Assembly: GCA_964020155.1 (NCBI GenBank)
Contig: OZ026557.1
Location: forward strand, 1,965,001-2,029,000
Direction of reading: 5' to 3'
Length of the DNA stretch: 64,000 nt
DNA from: Chondrilla cf. caribensis
Taxonomy: Eukaryota; Porifera; Demospongiae; Chondrillida; Chondrillidae
Position 1 is the first letter of the stretch; each line of letters begins with the position of its first letter. This document shows, piece by piece, positions 1-12,844 of the stretch. The notes under the pieces were generated by a model, which searched no databases, had not been told where the DNA came from, and saw nothing but the letters and a program-made list of their open reading frames with translations. The position numbers were made by a program, and so were the translations under genes.

Positions 1-305
1 AATTGAAGTTGCATTTGTGTGATACCCAAGCAAATTATACATTATAAATCTATCACATAATGAATGATTAATTTATATTGTATGTACTTGTATAATTATA
101 TAATAATACATAATCATGGATTATATATTATATATCACATTGTACACAAGTGTAGGAAAATAGAATTGTAGTCTTTAAATATTTTGTAAATTGTACATGT
201 GTAACAATGTGCAATTATGCACCACAGTTAATGTTATTACAATATAAAATATAATGTGAAACAAAATTAATAATTACCAGTATCCAGTACATGTTACCTG
301 AAACA

Positions 306-652
306 TTACACAATATTCAATTCTGCATAAGGTTCATTTGATAAGATCCTATCAAAGTACATTCTCCTGAGGTCAATACTGGTGGAGTCCCCCACTAGCA
401 CCACCTCTGCCACTGCCCTCCCCGCTGCCGGACACTGCTGTAGGCCATGACCGCTGAATCCATTGACAAAGACAAAATTCCTCAGAACAGGATGTGGTCC
501 AAATATACCATTCTGGTCCAGTGTGTTGTACTCATAGTAGCCTGTCCAAGCATTAGTGACCTGTGGGGAGGTGACCACTGTGTGATGAGAGTGGAAGGAC
601 AACTCACACTGATACAGGCACCACTCAATCACACTCCTGCTTGGATATCATG

Positions 653-727
<75 letters not shown>

Positions 728-1249
728 AGTGCATGCATATATTCGTTTGTATGAGTGGGTATGAGTAGTGGGTTTGTACGTACGTATGTGGTGCGTGGTA
801 TAACACCAATGTCACTTCTCACTTTCAACTTTTCAAAGACAGGTACCCTGTGGGCAACCGTGGCCCAAAGCTCATCGAATTCATCATAATTGACAGGATC
901 ATCGAGAGGCACTCCAATACAGTCTTTATCCTACAGGCAGACAGAAAATTAAACGATGTAATATCAATAATAGAAATCTGTTTTGTATTATTATAACACA
1001 AATGAAATGGAGGGCTAATAACGGATAGTTTGATCTCAAGTACCTGGTAGTATAAGTATATTGAGCAATTAATACGTACATTCAAATAATATTATGTATG
1101 TGTATTCACATACGTACGTATGTACAGCTTGGAGTGTAAATGCATTCACAACTGGAAATATATAAATGAGTACAAAATACATACAGACCTGGACACACAT
1201 ATTATATGTATGTACATACGTCTGCATGAATACAAGCACACATAAGCAT

Positions 1250-1334
<85 letters not shown>

Positions 1335-4300
1335 CACACACCTTATCCTCGATATTCTTCTGGCACATGTACATATTATCCAGTCCTGTGCTCTGTGTCT
1401 TAACATATAGACCTGATGGTTCCACCAATAATGGAACAGTTGGTCCATCCGGGCAGTGAAACACGAACACCTGTCTTCTCAGTGGTACTACGGGTAGAGG
1501 TGTGTGCATCAGAGGGTTGGGATGACCCCCATCTCCGATACCAGCCATCCTGGCCACATTACCTGCCCACGCACCACAAGCGTTGACCACATGACCACAC
1601 CCTAGCACCACCTCTTCATCCTTACTAGTACGCACCTACACACAGTGTGAATGAAGATGAGTACAGGTAGACAATGTGGCAGTGTGCTAGCATACGTATG
1701 AACTGTATGAAATGATGAGCATACCTATTCTGTAAATACGTACGTATGTATGTGAGTACCATATGGTCTGTATTGTGTATGAGTGTATACGCATGTGCAT
1801 GCATAGGTGTATGAGCAAATGTGTGCATGAGTGTATGTGTGTGAGTGGATCTGCAAGTGTGTATGTATAATATGTGTTTGACTATGCACATGTCTCAATC
1901 TTTTCAGGCTTCCTCTTGTATGATCAGCATTATAGCACTCACGGAGTGTCTACGGTGACACAGTACATTGTATGTACGAACTGACACATGTTTGCACCTT
2001 AACGCTTGTGACACGCTCATTTTTTGTCTCCATGCCAACAACATTTCCATCCAATAAATGAACACCAAGATGAAGGGCCTTCTTTCTGAAGGAGAACAGA
2101 AGAGACCATGGATCAAACCATCCTTCGTTCTTCACTCCTGTGGTGAAGGAACAAGACAGTGTTTACAGCAGTTGACATCCCTTTACTGAGTAATGTGAAG
2201 TTGGTGGGGACATGTATTTGTACATGTCCTCACCAACTTCACATTACTTCTATTATTCATGAAAACCCACCCTCATCTATCCACACCCACACACATATAC
2301 ACAATTATTATGGCCATGTACGTAAATACTGTGGATACAGTGATAATGTACGTATGTACGTACAATGTAGGTATGTGTGTATATACACATACACATGTGT
2401 ACATGTACTTACGTACATACCTAAACTAGCCAATGCTACTCCATCTGTGTTCAACCAGGGAAATCTCTTCTGGAGTTCTTCAGGTGTTAGTAAGACCACC
2501 TCTACACCAAAACTCCTGCACATAAAATGAGCACATAAGTATGTATGCAGTGAGTAAGTATTCAACATCAATGTATAATCCACACCAAAACATGACTGGA
2601 AAGTTAGCTGCTATCAGACACCACAGGGGAGAAAATCGATAACACACACTGTGAAAGCAGCCATGGATATTTGTATATGAACAGTACATGCCAGTATGTA
2701 CGAACACATGTTTACGAATGTAAATTGGTAGTTGAGGCAGTAATGTGTAACCTGCTTCTACCTCTTTTAGAGGTAATACAGGGTTCAGGTCATGGACCAG
2801 CTGCGGGGACACCAAGGTGTAGCAACCACTGTCATACATATCTTGGGGCAATCCTGGTGTAAGTGGCATAATCGTGGTAATTATGATAGAGAGGCTCTTG
2901 AATAGTGTCGACCTGCTGTTTAACAGGCAGCTTCGGTTGTACAACTGGATTGACCCATTGTCTGACAGGCCTATTCAGTCACACATCACTGATACAATTT
3001 AGGCCGATGTGAATATCCTTCCATGTACTCAAACAGCATGACTAGCACCATGATGTAACCTTTGCAACTTGTAGTTTTCTCTCAACTGATGCTCTCCCTC
3101 TCGAGTGGCCAGGAACATGTACCCACCCTCGAAGAACTGGAGATCAGGAGGGTCCTCTCCCGGAACAGAGAGGTGTTCGGCTATGTTCCTCAAGAACTGC
3201 ACACTCCACAGTGACAGTTGGATGTTCTCTTTGCGAGAGAATTGTTGACGTATGGACGCCACAGACAGAGGGGCAGACGCATACTTATACTACAGCAAAG
3301 GGACACAAGGTGTACTATTATACACGTGTAGTAAATACAGTTTGCATAATACGTAGATATTACACACAGCTAGGTATAATTACCGAGCGTTAGCGAGGTA
3401 ATTGTTTCCGTTCGTTTGGGGAGTCCGATCGAGCAGCCCACGCACATAATTGCGGTGGCCGCCAATATTGTGTGATTTAGGTCATTTTTTGGTTTCTTTG
3501 AACGCAAATCGTTCGTCGATCGAAGCGTTCAGCACTAAGTCGTCCCACCGATGGTAATGGGGCACGGTCACAACATATATTGAAATGGCAAACTTAGACA
3601 AAGGTTGCCTGTGGTTCACACACGATCCGTTAAAAGAGCACTTACTTTTCGATTCCTCCCGTCGACAAATTTCGGACTGCACCACTACCAAGTACCTTAA
3701 GACAATTCAAATAACAATTGTCAACTTTTTTGCACAACAATTTTTCGATTTCCTTCGCCGAAGAGCAGGGTTCGCCAATCCGTCGTTCGGGACACCAAAT
3801 GGTCGGCCATCATGACGTCCATTTTGGAAGACATTTTTAGATGATGTCACTGAACTACGTCATATCATAGATCTTGATATGCAAGATCTATTTGCGAGGT
3901 TCTGAACTTTGTTCACAACTAGTATAGAGTACGTTTGTGGTCTATACTACAGCAAAGGGACACAAGGTGTACTATTATACATGTGTAGTAAATAGAGTTT
4001 GCATATTACGTAGATATTACACACAGTTAGGTATAATATAGAGTACACCTCTCTATTAAGGACACTTTTGTATTCTCATTACTCTATCTGGAGGTGAGTG
4101 AATACACTACACCACTACGCCAGGAGAATGAATGGTGTCCTTATTATATATTTCCTGCTTTATACATGCTATGGCTCATTTTATGAAGATTTTCTTGGCG
4201 AATTCACTAGTTTGCAATATCAGATTCCCCAGTGTACATACGTACAGTACATCTAGTATATGCAGTGTATGTTGCATACATATTTACTACATATACACAT

Positions 4301-4733
4301 GCAGTCTAACAAAATCACTGTACAAAATTGAAATGGGAATATTCGAGAGAACACATTGTAATCATAAAACATCTTTAAAATGTTTCAACTACCTTCATCA
4401 CTTACAACAGTTTTACTGAAATATTCCCATTCTCAATTCTCCAACATGAATAAGATCCTCTCTGATATTAAAATCAATGCAAGCAAACGAGCACGACTTA
4501 CAGTTGAATCACGCTCCACGACACAAACGCTGGTGGTTGGCGACATCTGCTTGATGAAGTAGGCGGAGGACAGTCCCATCACACTCCCACCAGCAATCAC
4601 CACATCGTACGAGGACTTGTATCCAGACATGGACCGGTGAGCAGTGAAGGGTGGCCAAATTCGAATGTGCTTCAGCAGCCTAATTTGTCTGAAAACTGGG
4701 GCCAAGGACAGGTGGATGATGTTGGGTAAAGGA
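306..4733 (-). CDS. FOXRED1: FOXRED1-like FAD-dependent oxidoreductase, 7 exons seen
   Basis: Exons in transcript order: 4733-4502, 3283-3060, 2515-2421, 2137-1998, 1635-1342, 930-823, 560-306 (stop 306-308). All have GT/AG borders and codon phases that chain without a break. The product matches FOXRED1 along its length: dinucleotide-binding start VVIAGGSVMG, then VVERDST, SIRQQFSRKENIQLSL, KRFPWLNTDGVALAS, NEGWFDPW, VNACGAWAG, and the C-terminal NAWTGYYEYNT and GFSGHGLQQ blocks. FOXRED1 is a mitochondrial DAO-superfamily flavoprotein needed for complex I assembly. The third Gly of the Rossmann GxGxxG is Ser here, a change I believe is tolerated in this superfamily. An in-frame ATG lies at 4630-4628, giving about 414 aa against 486 in human. 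Exon 4733-4502 begins in phase 2 after a good acceptor, so a 5' exon with the mitochondrial presequence is probably still missing upstream (about 4.9-5.1 kb). Confidence 0.9.
655..724. repeat. (GT)n microsatellite
   Basis: About 35 GT units lie in the last intron of the FOXRED1-like gene. It creates long spurious Val-Cys and His-Thr open frames on both strands. Confidence 0.95.
1254..1341. repeat. (CA)n microsatellite abutting a splice donor
   Basis: A CA run begins immediately at the 5' splice site of the exon ending at 1342 (minus strand reads AAG then gtgtgt), so the repeat itself supplies the donor GT. Confidence 0.95.
2762..2900 (-). other. Exon-like open segment inside a FOXRED1 intron
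   Basis: Within the intron between exons 3060 and 2515, the minus strand has an open segment reading GCYTLVSPQLVHDLNPVLPL. A consensus-like acceptor ends at 2801 and a GT donor lies just below 2762. The pattern, a hydrophobic strand, then SP/TP, then LxPxL, resembles the LLTPEELQKRFPWL element of the neighbouring true exon and equivalent elements of sarcosine/dimethylglycine dehydrogenase relatives. It could be a decayed duplicate exon, an alternative exon, or chance. Confidence 0.3.
3286..3380. repeat. 95-bp direct repeat, copy 1
   Basis: This 95-bp stretch (TATACTACAGCAAAGGGACA... to GGTATAAT) recurs with a few mismatches at 3943-4037. The two copies flank the interspersed element at 3381-3942 exactly. 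Confidence 0.9.
3381..3942 (+). mobile_element. R1-family interspersed repeat, subfamily A
   Basis: The element starts with TACCGAGCGTTAGCGAGGTA and ends with GCGAGGTTCTGAACTTTGTT followed by CACAACTAGTATAG. A truncated inverted copy sits at 8217-8536, sharing the CCAAAATGGACGTCATGATG region and the CGAACGACGGATTGGCGAA region. There is no credible coding capacity. Related subfamilies occur at 5336-6143, 6188-6660 and 18725-19291. The class is not recognised; a non-autonomous DNA element is the simplest reading. Confidence 0.7.
3943..4037. repeat. 95-bp direct repeat, copy 2
   Basis: Second copy of the sequence at 3286-3380, lying directly downstream of the R1-A element. Confidence 0.9.
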
Positions 4734-5335
4734 CTGCAAAAACATCTACGTACATCACAAGTATTACATTCTTCAGTGAGCTCTATGACAATGTACGATA
4801 TTCTAAGTACATTTTTACAGTATTCTAAATCTAAGTACATTTTTGTCTGTACGTACAAATTAAACATAGCTACACACGCGCGCGCGCACAAATAACACTA
4901 CCAAAGGTACAACGTACAGTAGTAGGGAATATTTACTTACACATTTCCATGTATTCAGTGTCATAGAGTTGACGTTCAAAGCTTGTTCATGACTAACTTG
5001 AATCGGAATCACAAGTACCTGGTGGTGACAAATCAGGAGAAGAATTAAATCTGTTTAGTAGTAAATATATACACAGGTAACATACGTATGGATGTCCACG
5101 GAGAGTCTTACGTAACCATGTACAATCGTTACTCATGGCGTTTGAGTATTATAGCCATGCCGCAACCGAACTAACTAAAACCGGTTGACGGGGGGGACCG
5201 TTTCCGGTATGACAGCTCTCGAAGAATGGTAAGCATAGTCTCGCGTGGCCAGATCAATTCCTTAAAAATGGCGATCTACCGTATCGATATCCATATCAAG
5301 TCATAAAGAAACATTAGGGGGTTGTATGCATGATT

Positions 5336-6143
5336 ATTACCGAGCGGTTTATACCGCGAGGTTATCTGTTTCCGTCGCATAGGGGTGTCCGGAGTTGGCG
5401 CCCACTCATTTGATTAGTTTCCGGGTTAAAAATTCTAAGATTTTGTCCCATTTGTGCTTTCTTTCGCCGAGAGTTTCAAAGTGCTCGTGAACGAAATTCG
5501 ATATTGGTCGATGCTGGTGTGAGCGGGCATCGGCGTGCTACAGAATAAAGTAACGAACGTTTGTACAGACAAGCTGGAGTTTGCGCAACGCTTAAGAAAA
5601 GGCAACTCACATTTCTTTCCTTCACGGCGGCACTTTTCTCGCTATGCGATTACCAGAACTCTTAAAACGTTAAAAAACAAGTTATCTAAAAATTTTGCGT
5701 AACGATTTTTGACTTTCCTTTCGGCGTAAGTAGGGTATGCCGTAACGTCGTTCGGGACCTAGAATTGGCCGGCCATGATGACGTCCATCTTGTCAGCCAT
5801 TTGCAAAAGTATGACGTCATGACATGTGCGTGTAGGCATGCGCGTGACTGTTTGGAACATGGCGTTTCCGCGTATTACGGTTGCCGTTCTGGTAATTTTG
5901 ATAAAACTCTTCTTTCTGGTTGACAGTAATGTCACTGATCATTGTTGCCCAAAATTTTAACGATGGGCGAAAAGCTTTAAAGACAGTTAATAGACTTTCT
6001 CAATTTCATTCCCAGACTGACTCTACCTACCAGCAAAGATTCTTTTTCCTAGCGAGATAAAAATGGAAGCTGAAGTTGACCTCCCTCCATAGCTACCACA
6101 CTAATATACAAGCGAGGTTCTGCACTATGTGCACACCTAGTAT
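5336..6143 (+). mobile_element. R1-family interspersed repeat, subfamily B
   Basis: It begins ATTATTACCGAGCGGTTTAT and ends GCGAGGTTCTGCACTATGTG plus CACACCTAGTATA. Much of its length is matched, inverted, at 18725-19291, including the stretch around GGGTTAAAAATTCTAAGATT and the ATGATGACGTCCATCTTGTC box. No gene is seen inside. Confidence 0.7.
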
Positions 6144-6187
6144 ATATTATGTGACCAATTCCAGTGCATGTGCGTGTGTTTGACTAT

Positions 6188-6660
6188 TATTACCGAGCGT
6201 TAGCGAGGTTAATTGTTTCCGGTCCATAGCGAGTCGAAAGTTGGTCGCCCACGCATTTAATTGCTTTTCGTCGGGACACTCGCAGAATTATGGCCCATTT
6301 GCACTTTCTTTGTGCGCAAATTCCACGAGTTCACAACCGACTGGTCTCGATCCGTCCCTCCCGTCGGAAGGGGGCACGGACGCGTCACACACGGAGGTGG
6401 AAGACTTTCGTCAAGATCAGCAGCAGTTGCCGAGAGACGGACAAGAATGACACTCACGTTTCTTTGACTCAGGGGCTGGGTGTTCCGGGTCGGGCGCCGT
6501 CGGTAAGCTTAAAACGATCATCAAGAAGGCTGTCAAAGTTTTTACGTACAGAATTTCGATTCCCCATTGCGCCGAAAGGGGGTTCGTCAATTCGTCGTTC
6601 GGGAGCTCGAATTGGTCAGCCATGGTGACGTCCATCTTGGCAGACATTTGTAGATGACGT
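6188..6660 (+). mobile_element. R1-family interspersed repeat, subfamily C
   Basis: It begins ATTACCGAGCGTTAGCGAGG and carries the family's GACGTCCATCTTGGCAGACA box near its right side. Sequence between the shared ends differs from subfamilies A and B. The right boundary is uncertain. Overlapping open frames in it look non-coding. Confidence 0.55.
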
Positions 6661-6774
6661 GCAGTCTACGTAATCGAAAAGATGGGTAATCTACGAGTTT
6701 CAATTGCTCACTAATGGAACGTTTTCCTCGTTGTAGAGACGACTGGTTCTCATGTGAAAGACGTCAGCACAGAG

Positions 6775-7030
6775 GGCTTTGGATCAGGTAAAATGAACCG
6801 ACCTACTGGCCATTTGGACTGATGACATCCACTTAGCGTCATGCTCTCTCTGTAGTAGAGCATGCATAGAAGGGTAGGGTTAGATCTTGGATCCTTTTTT
6901 GAACCAAATATTATAGGTCAAAAAGTATCCCAGATCTAACCCCAATCATAACTCTACCTACTAACACTAACCCGACGTCGTCAATCCATATGGCCAGTGT
7001 CCATTATCTTCCTTTTACCTGATCCCTAAG
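6775..7030. mobile_element. Fold-back (inverted-repeat) MITE
   Basis: The left arm (GGATCAGGTAAAATGAACCG ... GGGTTAGATCTTGGATCC) pairs with the right arm (... CCAGATCTAACCCC ... TTTTACCTGATCC) as an imperfect inverted repeat over most of its 256 bp. There is no coding potential. Confidence 0.65.
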
Positions 7031-8216
7031 GATTTTTGTCCTCATGTGAGATGATTGTTCTTGCTAAGCACTTTACAGTTTTGTACAACAGCTGTAGCTC
7101 TTGGTATGGCATCAAATGTATAAATATGTCTAAACATACGTACCACACGTTAACAAACATACAATAATACACTGAACACACTTCAATCAACCACAATAGA
7201 AACATAAACACAGTTGATGCAATATGAGAGTCCAGCTGTCTCAGAACAATTACAAAAGGAATCATGCATGCATCCACACATCATGCACAAGTGAACACAA
7301 GTGGAAGTTGTGCAAGCATACTGTAATGAGCAAGTTCCGCAACCAATCAGTGGAACCAATCTCTTTGCACAAGTTGTCAAGAAATGTGGCCATGCATCAT
7401 GTTACAAAACATGCAAACTGTGACAAAAGTTCTCCACAAATAGTACTCCCAAAGAAACAATCAATCTGGATCAGTACCAGAATGCTTACAAGGCTTGGCT
7501 CACAAATAGGAGCATTACCACTTATTATAATATACACAATTATACAAAAGCAAGGTGGTCAATGTGGATATAAAGGTCATGCATATTAAACATATCACAA
7601 CATGTGCAGTCATTGTACTTGATAAACTACAACGAAACAAATAATTTACCTATATTCTACATTTTTGCAACAAACAGCAAAATAGCATGCAACTTTTCAA
7701 AGAATTAACCAGTATGAAACTAGTGTTACAGCCAATTACAATTGTCACCAACCGCTCAAACCTGCCAGCACCACGTTGGCCTTTTTGCCAGCAGTCTCCA
7801 TCATTCTCCCATTGCTGACCTCCCACAAGAAGATATAACACAGAAGTCTTAATTTCTATCTAAGTCATTCACCTTGACTTACAGAAGTACACTATAATTG
7901 GAGTGCCGATCATGAAATTTAACCATTATCTTATAATGCACACAACAGGCATACTTTACCTGTTTCATTCAAGTTGATCTAATTCTTTTTATTCCTGTTA
8001 TGATTCAATCTATATAATATATCATTTGAATTTCAAAACAATTTTTTATTTAAAAGTTTATTACGTATCAGGAATACTCCCCACAGTGTACGGAGTATTC
8101 CTGTGATGATCCAATCTATCCATGTGATCTCAATTTCAAAAAGAAAAACATAATACAGCAAAATACGGACATATTCTACTTCAAGTAGCGAGGTCCTGAA
8201 CCACGTTCACACCTAG
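7031..8216. other. Gene-free stretch
   Basis: AT-rich sequence with no exon-like segment that I can support on either strand. The only clear structure is a perfect 12-bp hairpin at 8069-8103 (CAGGAATACTCC, 11-nt loop, GGAGTATTCCTG), flanked by two similar copies of a CAATCTAT...ATTTCAAAA sequence. Confidence 0.6.
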
Positions 8217-8536
8217 TAATATTATAATAATACTAGTTGTGAACAAAGTTCAGAACCTCGCAAATGCTTGGATTTTATATTGACGTAGTTCAGTGACATC
8301 GTCTAAAAATGTCTTCCAAAATGGACGTCATGATGGCCGATCATTTGGTGTCCCGAACGACGGATTGGCGAACCCTGCTCTTCGGCGAAGGAAATCGAAA
8401 AATCGTTGTGCAAAAAAGTTGACAATTGTTATTCGAATTGTTTTAAGGTATTTAGTAGTGATGTAGTCCGAAATTTGTCGACAGGAGGAATCGAAAAGTA
8501 GCTAGCTAAGTGCTCTTTTAACGGATCGTGTGTGAT
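8217..8536 (-). mobile_element. R1-A element, truncated inverted copy
   Basis: Reverse complement of roughly 3600-3930, starting at CTAGTTGTGAACAAAGTTCA and stopping abruptly at 8536, where the tandem-duplicated unit begins. Confidence 0.75.
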
Positions 8537-9918
8537 AGGATCAGACTTTGACCCACGTAACTACCTTTCAATGCACAAAAAATAATTAAACAATGCAATA
8601 ATACACATAATATGAAGTTGTATGCATCGATCAGCATAAATTTATAAAAATCATTTTAACACACTCACAAAATTAATACATACATACGTCTAAAATAGAG
8701 ATATTCGTAATAATAATTTTAATATGCAGTGTGTGTGTGTGTTTGGGTGTGGGTGCTAAACTATGAAACATTTCATTAGTATTGTGGGTAGGTAGGTGAA
8801 TTACACACAGCAAGTTCAACTCTGGCGGTCGAGGAGGTCATTGACAACAGCTCTTATGTGGTTGTTGTGCTTCTTCAACAGCTCCTCGTTCAGGTGGCAA
8901 TTCGGGAATCCCATGCTCACCAGCCTATCCACGAGGTTAGTGGGTTCTTTAGGAGGTGCCCACTTTGCCTGTGGAGGTGTGTACTTCTTTGGAAGCTTGA
9001 AAGCAGGCGTGGTAGAAGTGTTATCACAACTGTCTCCTTCACATTGGATACCTTCCTGTGTGTTCTCTACCGTAGACTCTTGTTCGAGCTCTGGGGTATA
9101 TTTGTTGGAGTCTCCAACCTGCTGAACGACTTCAACTGAGCCAAGTATATTTTGGTCACCCAAATCTGTACAGGCATCCTACGGACAAAACAAGATGGAT
9201 GAATATAACATCTGGAGAACATACAGTGAGGCAGACACACACACAGACAAGTGCTGTAACACACACAGCAGCAAATATGTACATACATACATACATACGT
9301 ACCTGAAAGTCCTCATCTGATCCACCTTCGAAAGGGATGTTGAGGTCATTCTGTCCACAAATATTCTGGTTGTTATCAACGGGTTCAAGCCTAATGTCCC
9401 CAGCTGGGGAGTTCTGTGGGCGGTGATGGACGTGGATGTCCTTGACAAAGTTGGTGAACGTGTTGACTAGACCAGTGGCTATGGTGAGAGGCTCCTTGAT
9501 GGTGGCCTCACCAAGGGTCTTCCTATGAAACTTGAAGTTGCTGGCATCCCTCCTGGCCTGCTTCGGTGTGGCATTTGACGAAACACGTGGGCTGGTGTTG
9601 TCCGGATTAGGTCCTAGTTGAGGAATTGGCTGGGGTGGTCCGTCTGGCGAGGACAACACCTCCCAGTCTGGTAGTCCCCCAATGCTGTCTTCTCCACAAA
9701 TAGTGTTATTCCTGGTTGCAGGCTCTGCAGTGGTGGCTCTAGACTTCTGAACTCTGGCTCATCATCAAAATTCCCATTATAATGTGTTGACAAGGGCTTC
9801 GGGAGATGTTCATGAACTACAACTGCAAGAGTAGATAAAGAATTAGACAATGCACATTGAAGTACAAGTTGCACTTGCAATTGATGTGACTACACAATGG
9901 TACATATGTACACATGAG

Positions 9919-9919
<1 letters not shown>

Positions 9920-9989
<70 letters not shown>

Positions 9990-10024
9990 TGTGTGTGTGT
10001 GTGTGCACGCGCGTGTGTGTGTGT
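9920..10024. repeat. (TG)n microsatellite
   Basis: TG run with interruptions, in an intron of duplicated copy 1. Confidence 0.95.
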
Positions 10025-10634
10025 GACTCTTACATAAACTTTCATCAAGTTTAAGTTTTGCATCTTTCAAAGTTTCAAAAGGATCCTTTTTCCATACTTC
10101 AAGTACGTACCTTCTCTATGGACCAGTCTATTGTGAAAGACGTTATGTGACAGTCACATGATATATAGCAAATAGCGGACATATTCTCCTCACCATAATG
10201 GACCAGCAGCAACTCAGCTGCAAATGAACGGAGCTTGATCTCTCTACATTTAGGCACAGACATGGATAGCAAAGCCCGCACGTCTGTGGGTACCGTCGGT
10301 TTTGCATTCAACTCCTTCACAAGCTCCTCCTTCATCTCATGCAATCCTTCTGGGTGCTGCATTGTGTACGTCCGGCACACACAAATAGAGATAAATGGAT
10401 TCATTCCTAGATGACAAGACACATTCCCACAACACCGAGTACACTAGCTGGTAGAATAACGGTCTCCACACAAAATGGAGCAAAGCCAATTCTTGCCATT
10501 CAAATATGAGGATCAGACGTACCCTTGCCCTGAAGGAGAGGTCATTGTCTGTTTCCATTTCTGATTTTTCTGTTGGCTACAAATGAGAATTGGGATGGAA
10601 AAAATGTCAAAAATTGCAAGTTACAAGTAAGTTC

Positions 10635-11340
10635 ACCACACACAGTCACGCACAGCACACTACACACGACACTCTACATACACACACTCACACAATACTC
10701 TACACACTCACACACAACACTCACAGCACACTATACTCTACATACACACACTCTCACACACAGCACTCTACATACATACACACACACAGCACTCTACACA
10801 CACACACAACACTCACAGCACACCACACACAACCTCACACACAGCACTCTACACACTCACACACAGTCACTCACAGCACACTACACACAACACTCTACAT
10901 ACACACACACTACACACAACACTACACACTCACACACAACACTACACACTCACACACAACACTCACAGCACACTACAAACAACACTCTACATACACACAC
11001 ACACTCACACAGCACTCTACACACTCACACACAACACTCACAGCACACTACACACAACACTCTACATACACACACACACTCACACAGCACTCTACATACA
11101 TACACACACACAGCACTCTACACACTCACACACAACACTCACAGCACACTACACACAACCTCACACACAGCACTCTACACACTCACACACAGTCATTCAC
11201 AGTACACTACACTCATGCACACAGCACTCTACACATTCACACACAGCACTCTACACACACACACAGTCACTCACAGCACACTACACACAGCACTCTATAC
11301 ACACACAGCACACTACACACAGCACTCTACACATTCACTC
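10635..11340. repeat. CA-rich minisatellite, copy 1
   Basis: Irregular array of CTACACACAACACTC and CACACTCACAGCA motifs, intronic in copy 1 and mirrored by 15575-16107 in copy 2. It yields two overlapping low-complexity open frames of over 250 codons that are not genes. Confidence 0.9.
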
Positions 11341-11631
11341 ACTGCAAACACCATCTTGGGCTCTGGTAGTTTTACTATCACAAATTGACCAGAATCTGAT
11401 GCCAAATCACATGGAGTCTTTCACAAAGTGTTCTTCCTCAACAATGGAGACCCATAAGCCAAGAGAAGCTGGGTGTTGGCGTTAGAAGAGAGGATAATAA
11501 GCACATGTGCATGGTGCATACAGAATCTCTAGATACGTACATGTATGTATGTACACGTACGATCATACATATGTAGGTATACATACTATACATACATACA
11601 AAGCACACCACATACGCACCAATGTACAGTT

Positions 11632-11792
11632 GAACCTCCTTAACGTGATACTCTATGGACAATTCCACAATTCCATGCTAAAAGCATTTCCTGTTGACAG
11701 TACTTAGATAATGCACGTGTACATCAGCTGAAAATGTAGGGACTTGACAATAATCTTATGCTGTAGAGATGTTGTGTTAATAAGGTTCAACT
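11632..11792. mobile_element. pogo/Tigger-like MITE (CAGTTGAACCTCC ends), copy 1
   Basis: Terminal CAGTTGAACCTCCTTAACG pairs with TTAATAAGGTTCAACTGC at the other end. The counterpart in copy 2 is at 16392-16555. Confidence 0.6.
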
Positions 11793-11938
11793 GCACATAA
11801 ATTGTACAATACGTACATTACATACATTCATACATACGTTGGTACAGGTACACACTTACTTCAACACATCCAAGTAGACCAGACTGAGCAGCCAGATGTA
11901 ATGGTGTATTCTCATCCTACACAGCATTGAAATGTGTG

Positions 11939-11939
<1 letters not shown>

Positions 11940-12030
<91 letters not shown>

Positions 12031-12080
12031 CGCACACACACACACAACACACACTTGCACGCACACACACACACGAACAT

Positions 12081-12137
<57 letters not shown>

Positions 12138-12179
12138 CGCACACACACACACAACACACACTTGCACACACACACACGC

Positions 12180-12218
<39 letters not shown>

Positions 12219-12243
12219 ACCACCACCACCACCACCACCACAC
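11940..12243. repeat. (CA)n then (ACC)n microsatellite, copy 1
   Basis: CA arrays with TTGCACGC interruptions followed by an ACC run (about 12217-12243), running right up to the splice donor of the ankyrin exon at 12244. Confidence 0.95.
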
Positions 12244-12844
12244 CTTGTCCAACAGACACACAGACGGATGATAAACATAACTCTTGTCCATTCCATTTCT
12301 CCTCTCGCGGTCCGAACCATTGATAAACGGTAGTTGATATTCTTTCTTCACAGGCTGGTCTAAGAGCATTTGGAGGAGTTCCTTTCTCTTTTTGTCTGTT
12401 CTCTGACTCGAACGAGAAGAAGCACACGCTACGTGAAAGGCTGTCTGACCATTGGCGTTAGTTACGAAAGGGTCACCGCCAAATCGAAGGCATTCGTTCA
12501 GGAAAAGTTTGTGCTCGAACCTAACAGCGTATAACAGAGGCGTGTCGTTGGAAGGACTGGGTCCCATGTGTTTATTAGGATTAAAGTTCTTCTGTTAACT
12601 GGGCTGACATATCGGATTCCGAAGGATCTCTTCTTCTCCAGGTAATTTCCATTTGGATTCCTTCTTACTGTCAGCTTTCCGTTCTTCTTCGGTTAGTAAA
12701 AACTGAAAGAACTTCGTTTCCACTGCACCCATCTCCAGTACGCACTGATCATTAGAATCTGTCACGAGTCTTTAGGTAACATAATGTCATAATGTGTTCT
12801 TACACGTAACTGAAACAGTGAGTTTACGTATGTTATATTTTATA

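Larger units (their letters stand above)
8816..12735 (-). pseudogene. Ankyrin/UBA-like + NBR1-type tail gene, copy 1 (damaged)
   Basis: Exons in transcript order. 12735-12610: start MGAVETKFFQFLL, cf. ANKIB1 MGNTTTKF. 12556-12244: ankyrin, NDTPLLYAVR...GQTAFHVAC. 11916-11860: DENTPLHLAAQSG. 11468-11343: LLLAYGS...KTPCDLAS. 10576-10523. 10356 to about 10194: UBA-like, HPEGLHEMKEELVKEL...FAAELLLVHYG. 10096-10034. About 9828-9303: amphipathic helix region. 9178-8816: UBA, LVDRLVSMGF...ELLKKHNNHI. The front follows ANKIB1. The last two exons follow the NBR1 C-terminus, whose UBA has the same MGF...LN..LLKKHN pattern. Lesions: a 16-bp deletion in the first exon relative to copy 2 shifts frame; TGA replaces GGA in the 11468-11343 exon; there is a frame break near 9710, where the LIR-encoding exon part is replaced by unrelated sequence. 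Confidence 0.65.

Noticed and set aside
4921..5025. Possible FOXRED1 5' exon (CACCACCAG acceptor, GTAAGT donor, about 78 nt open)
   Set aside because: Splice sites look good, but its phase does not match the following exon at 4733. Left unassigned.
6241..6647. Overlapping frames of 66-112 codons in the R1-C element
   Set aside because: Several frames on both strands are open together in GC-richer repeat sequence. No motif or homology is seen.
10573..11388. Two overlapping Thr/His-rich frames of over 250 codons
   Set aside because: CA-rich minisatellite read in two frames at once, with no initiation context or homology. Intronic on the opposite strand.
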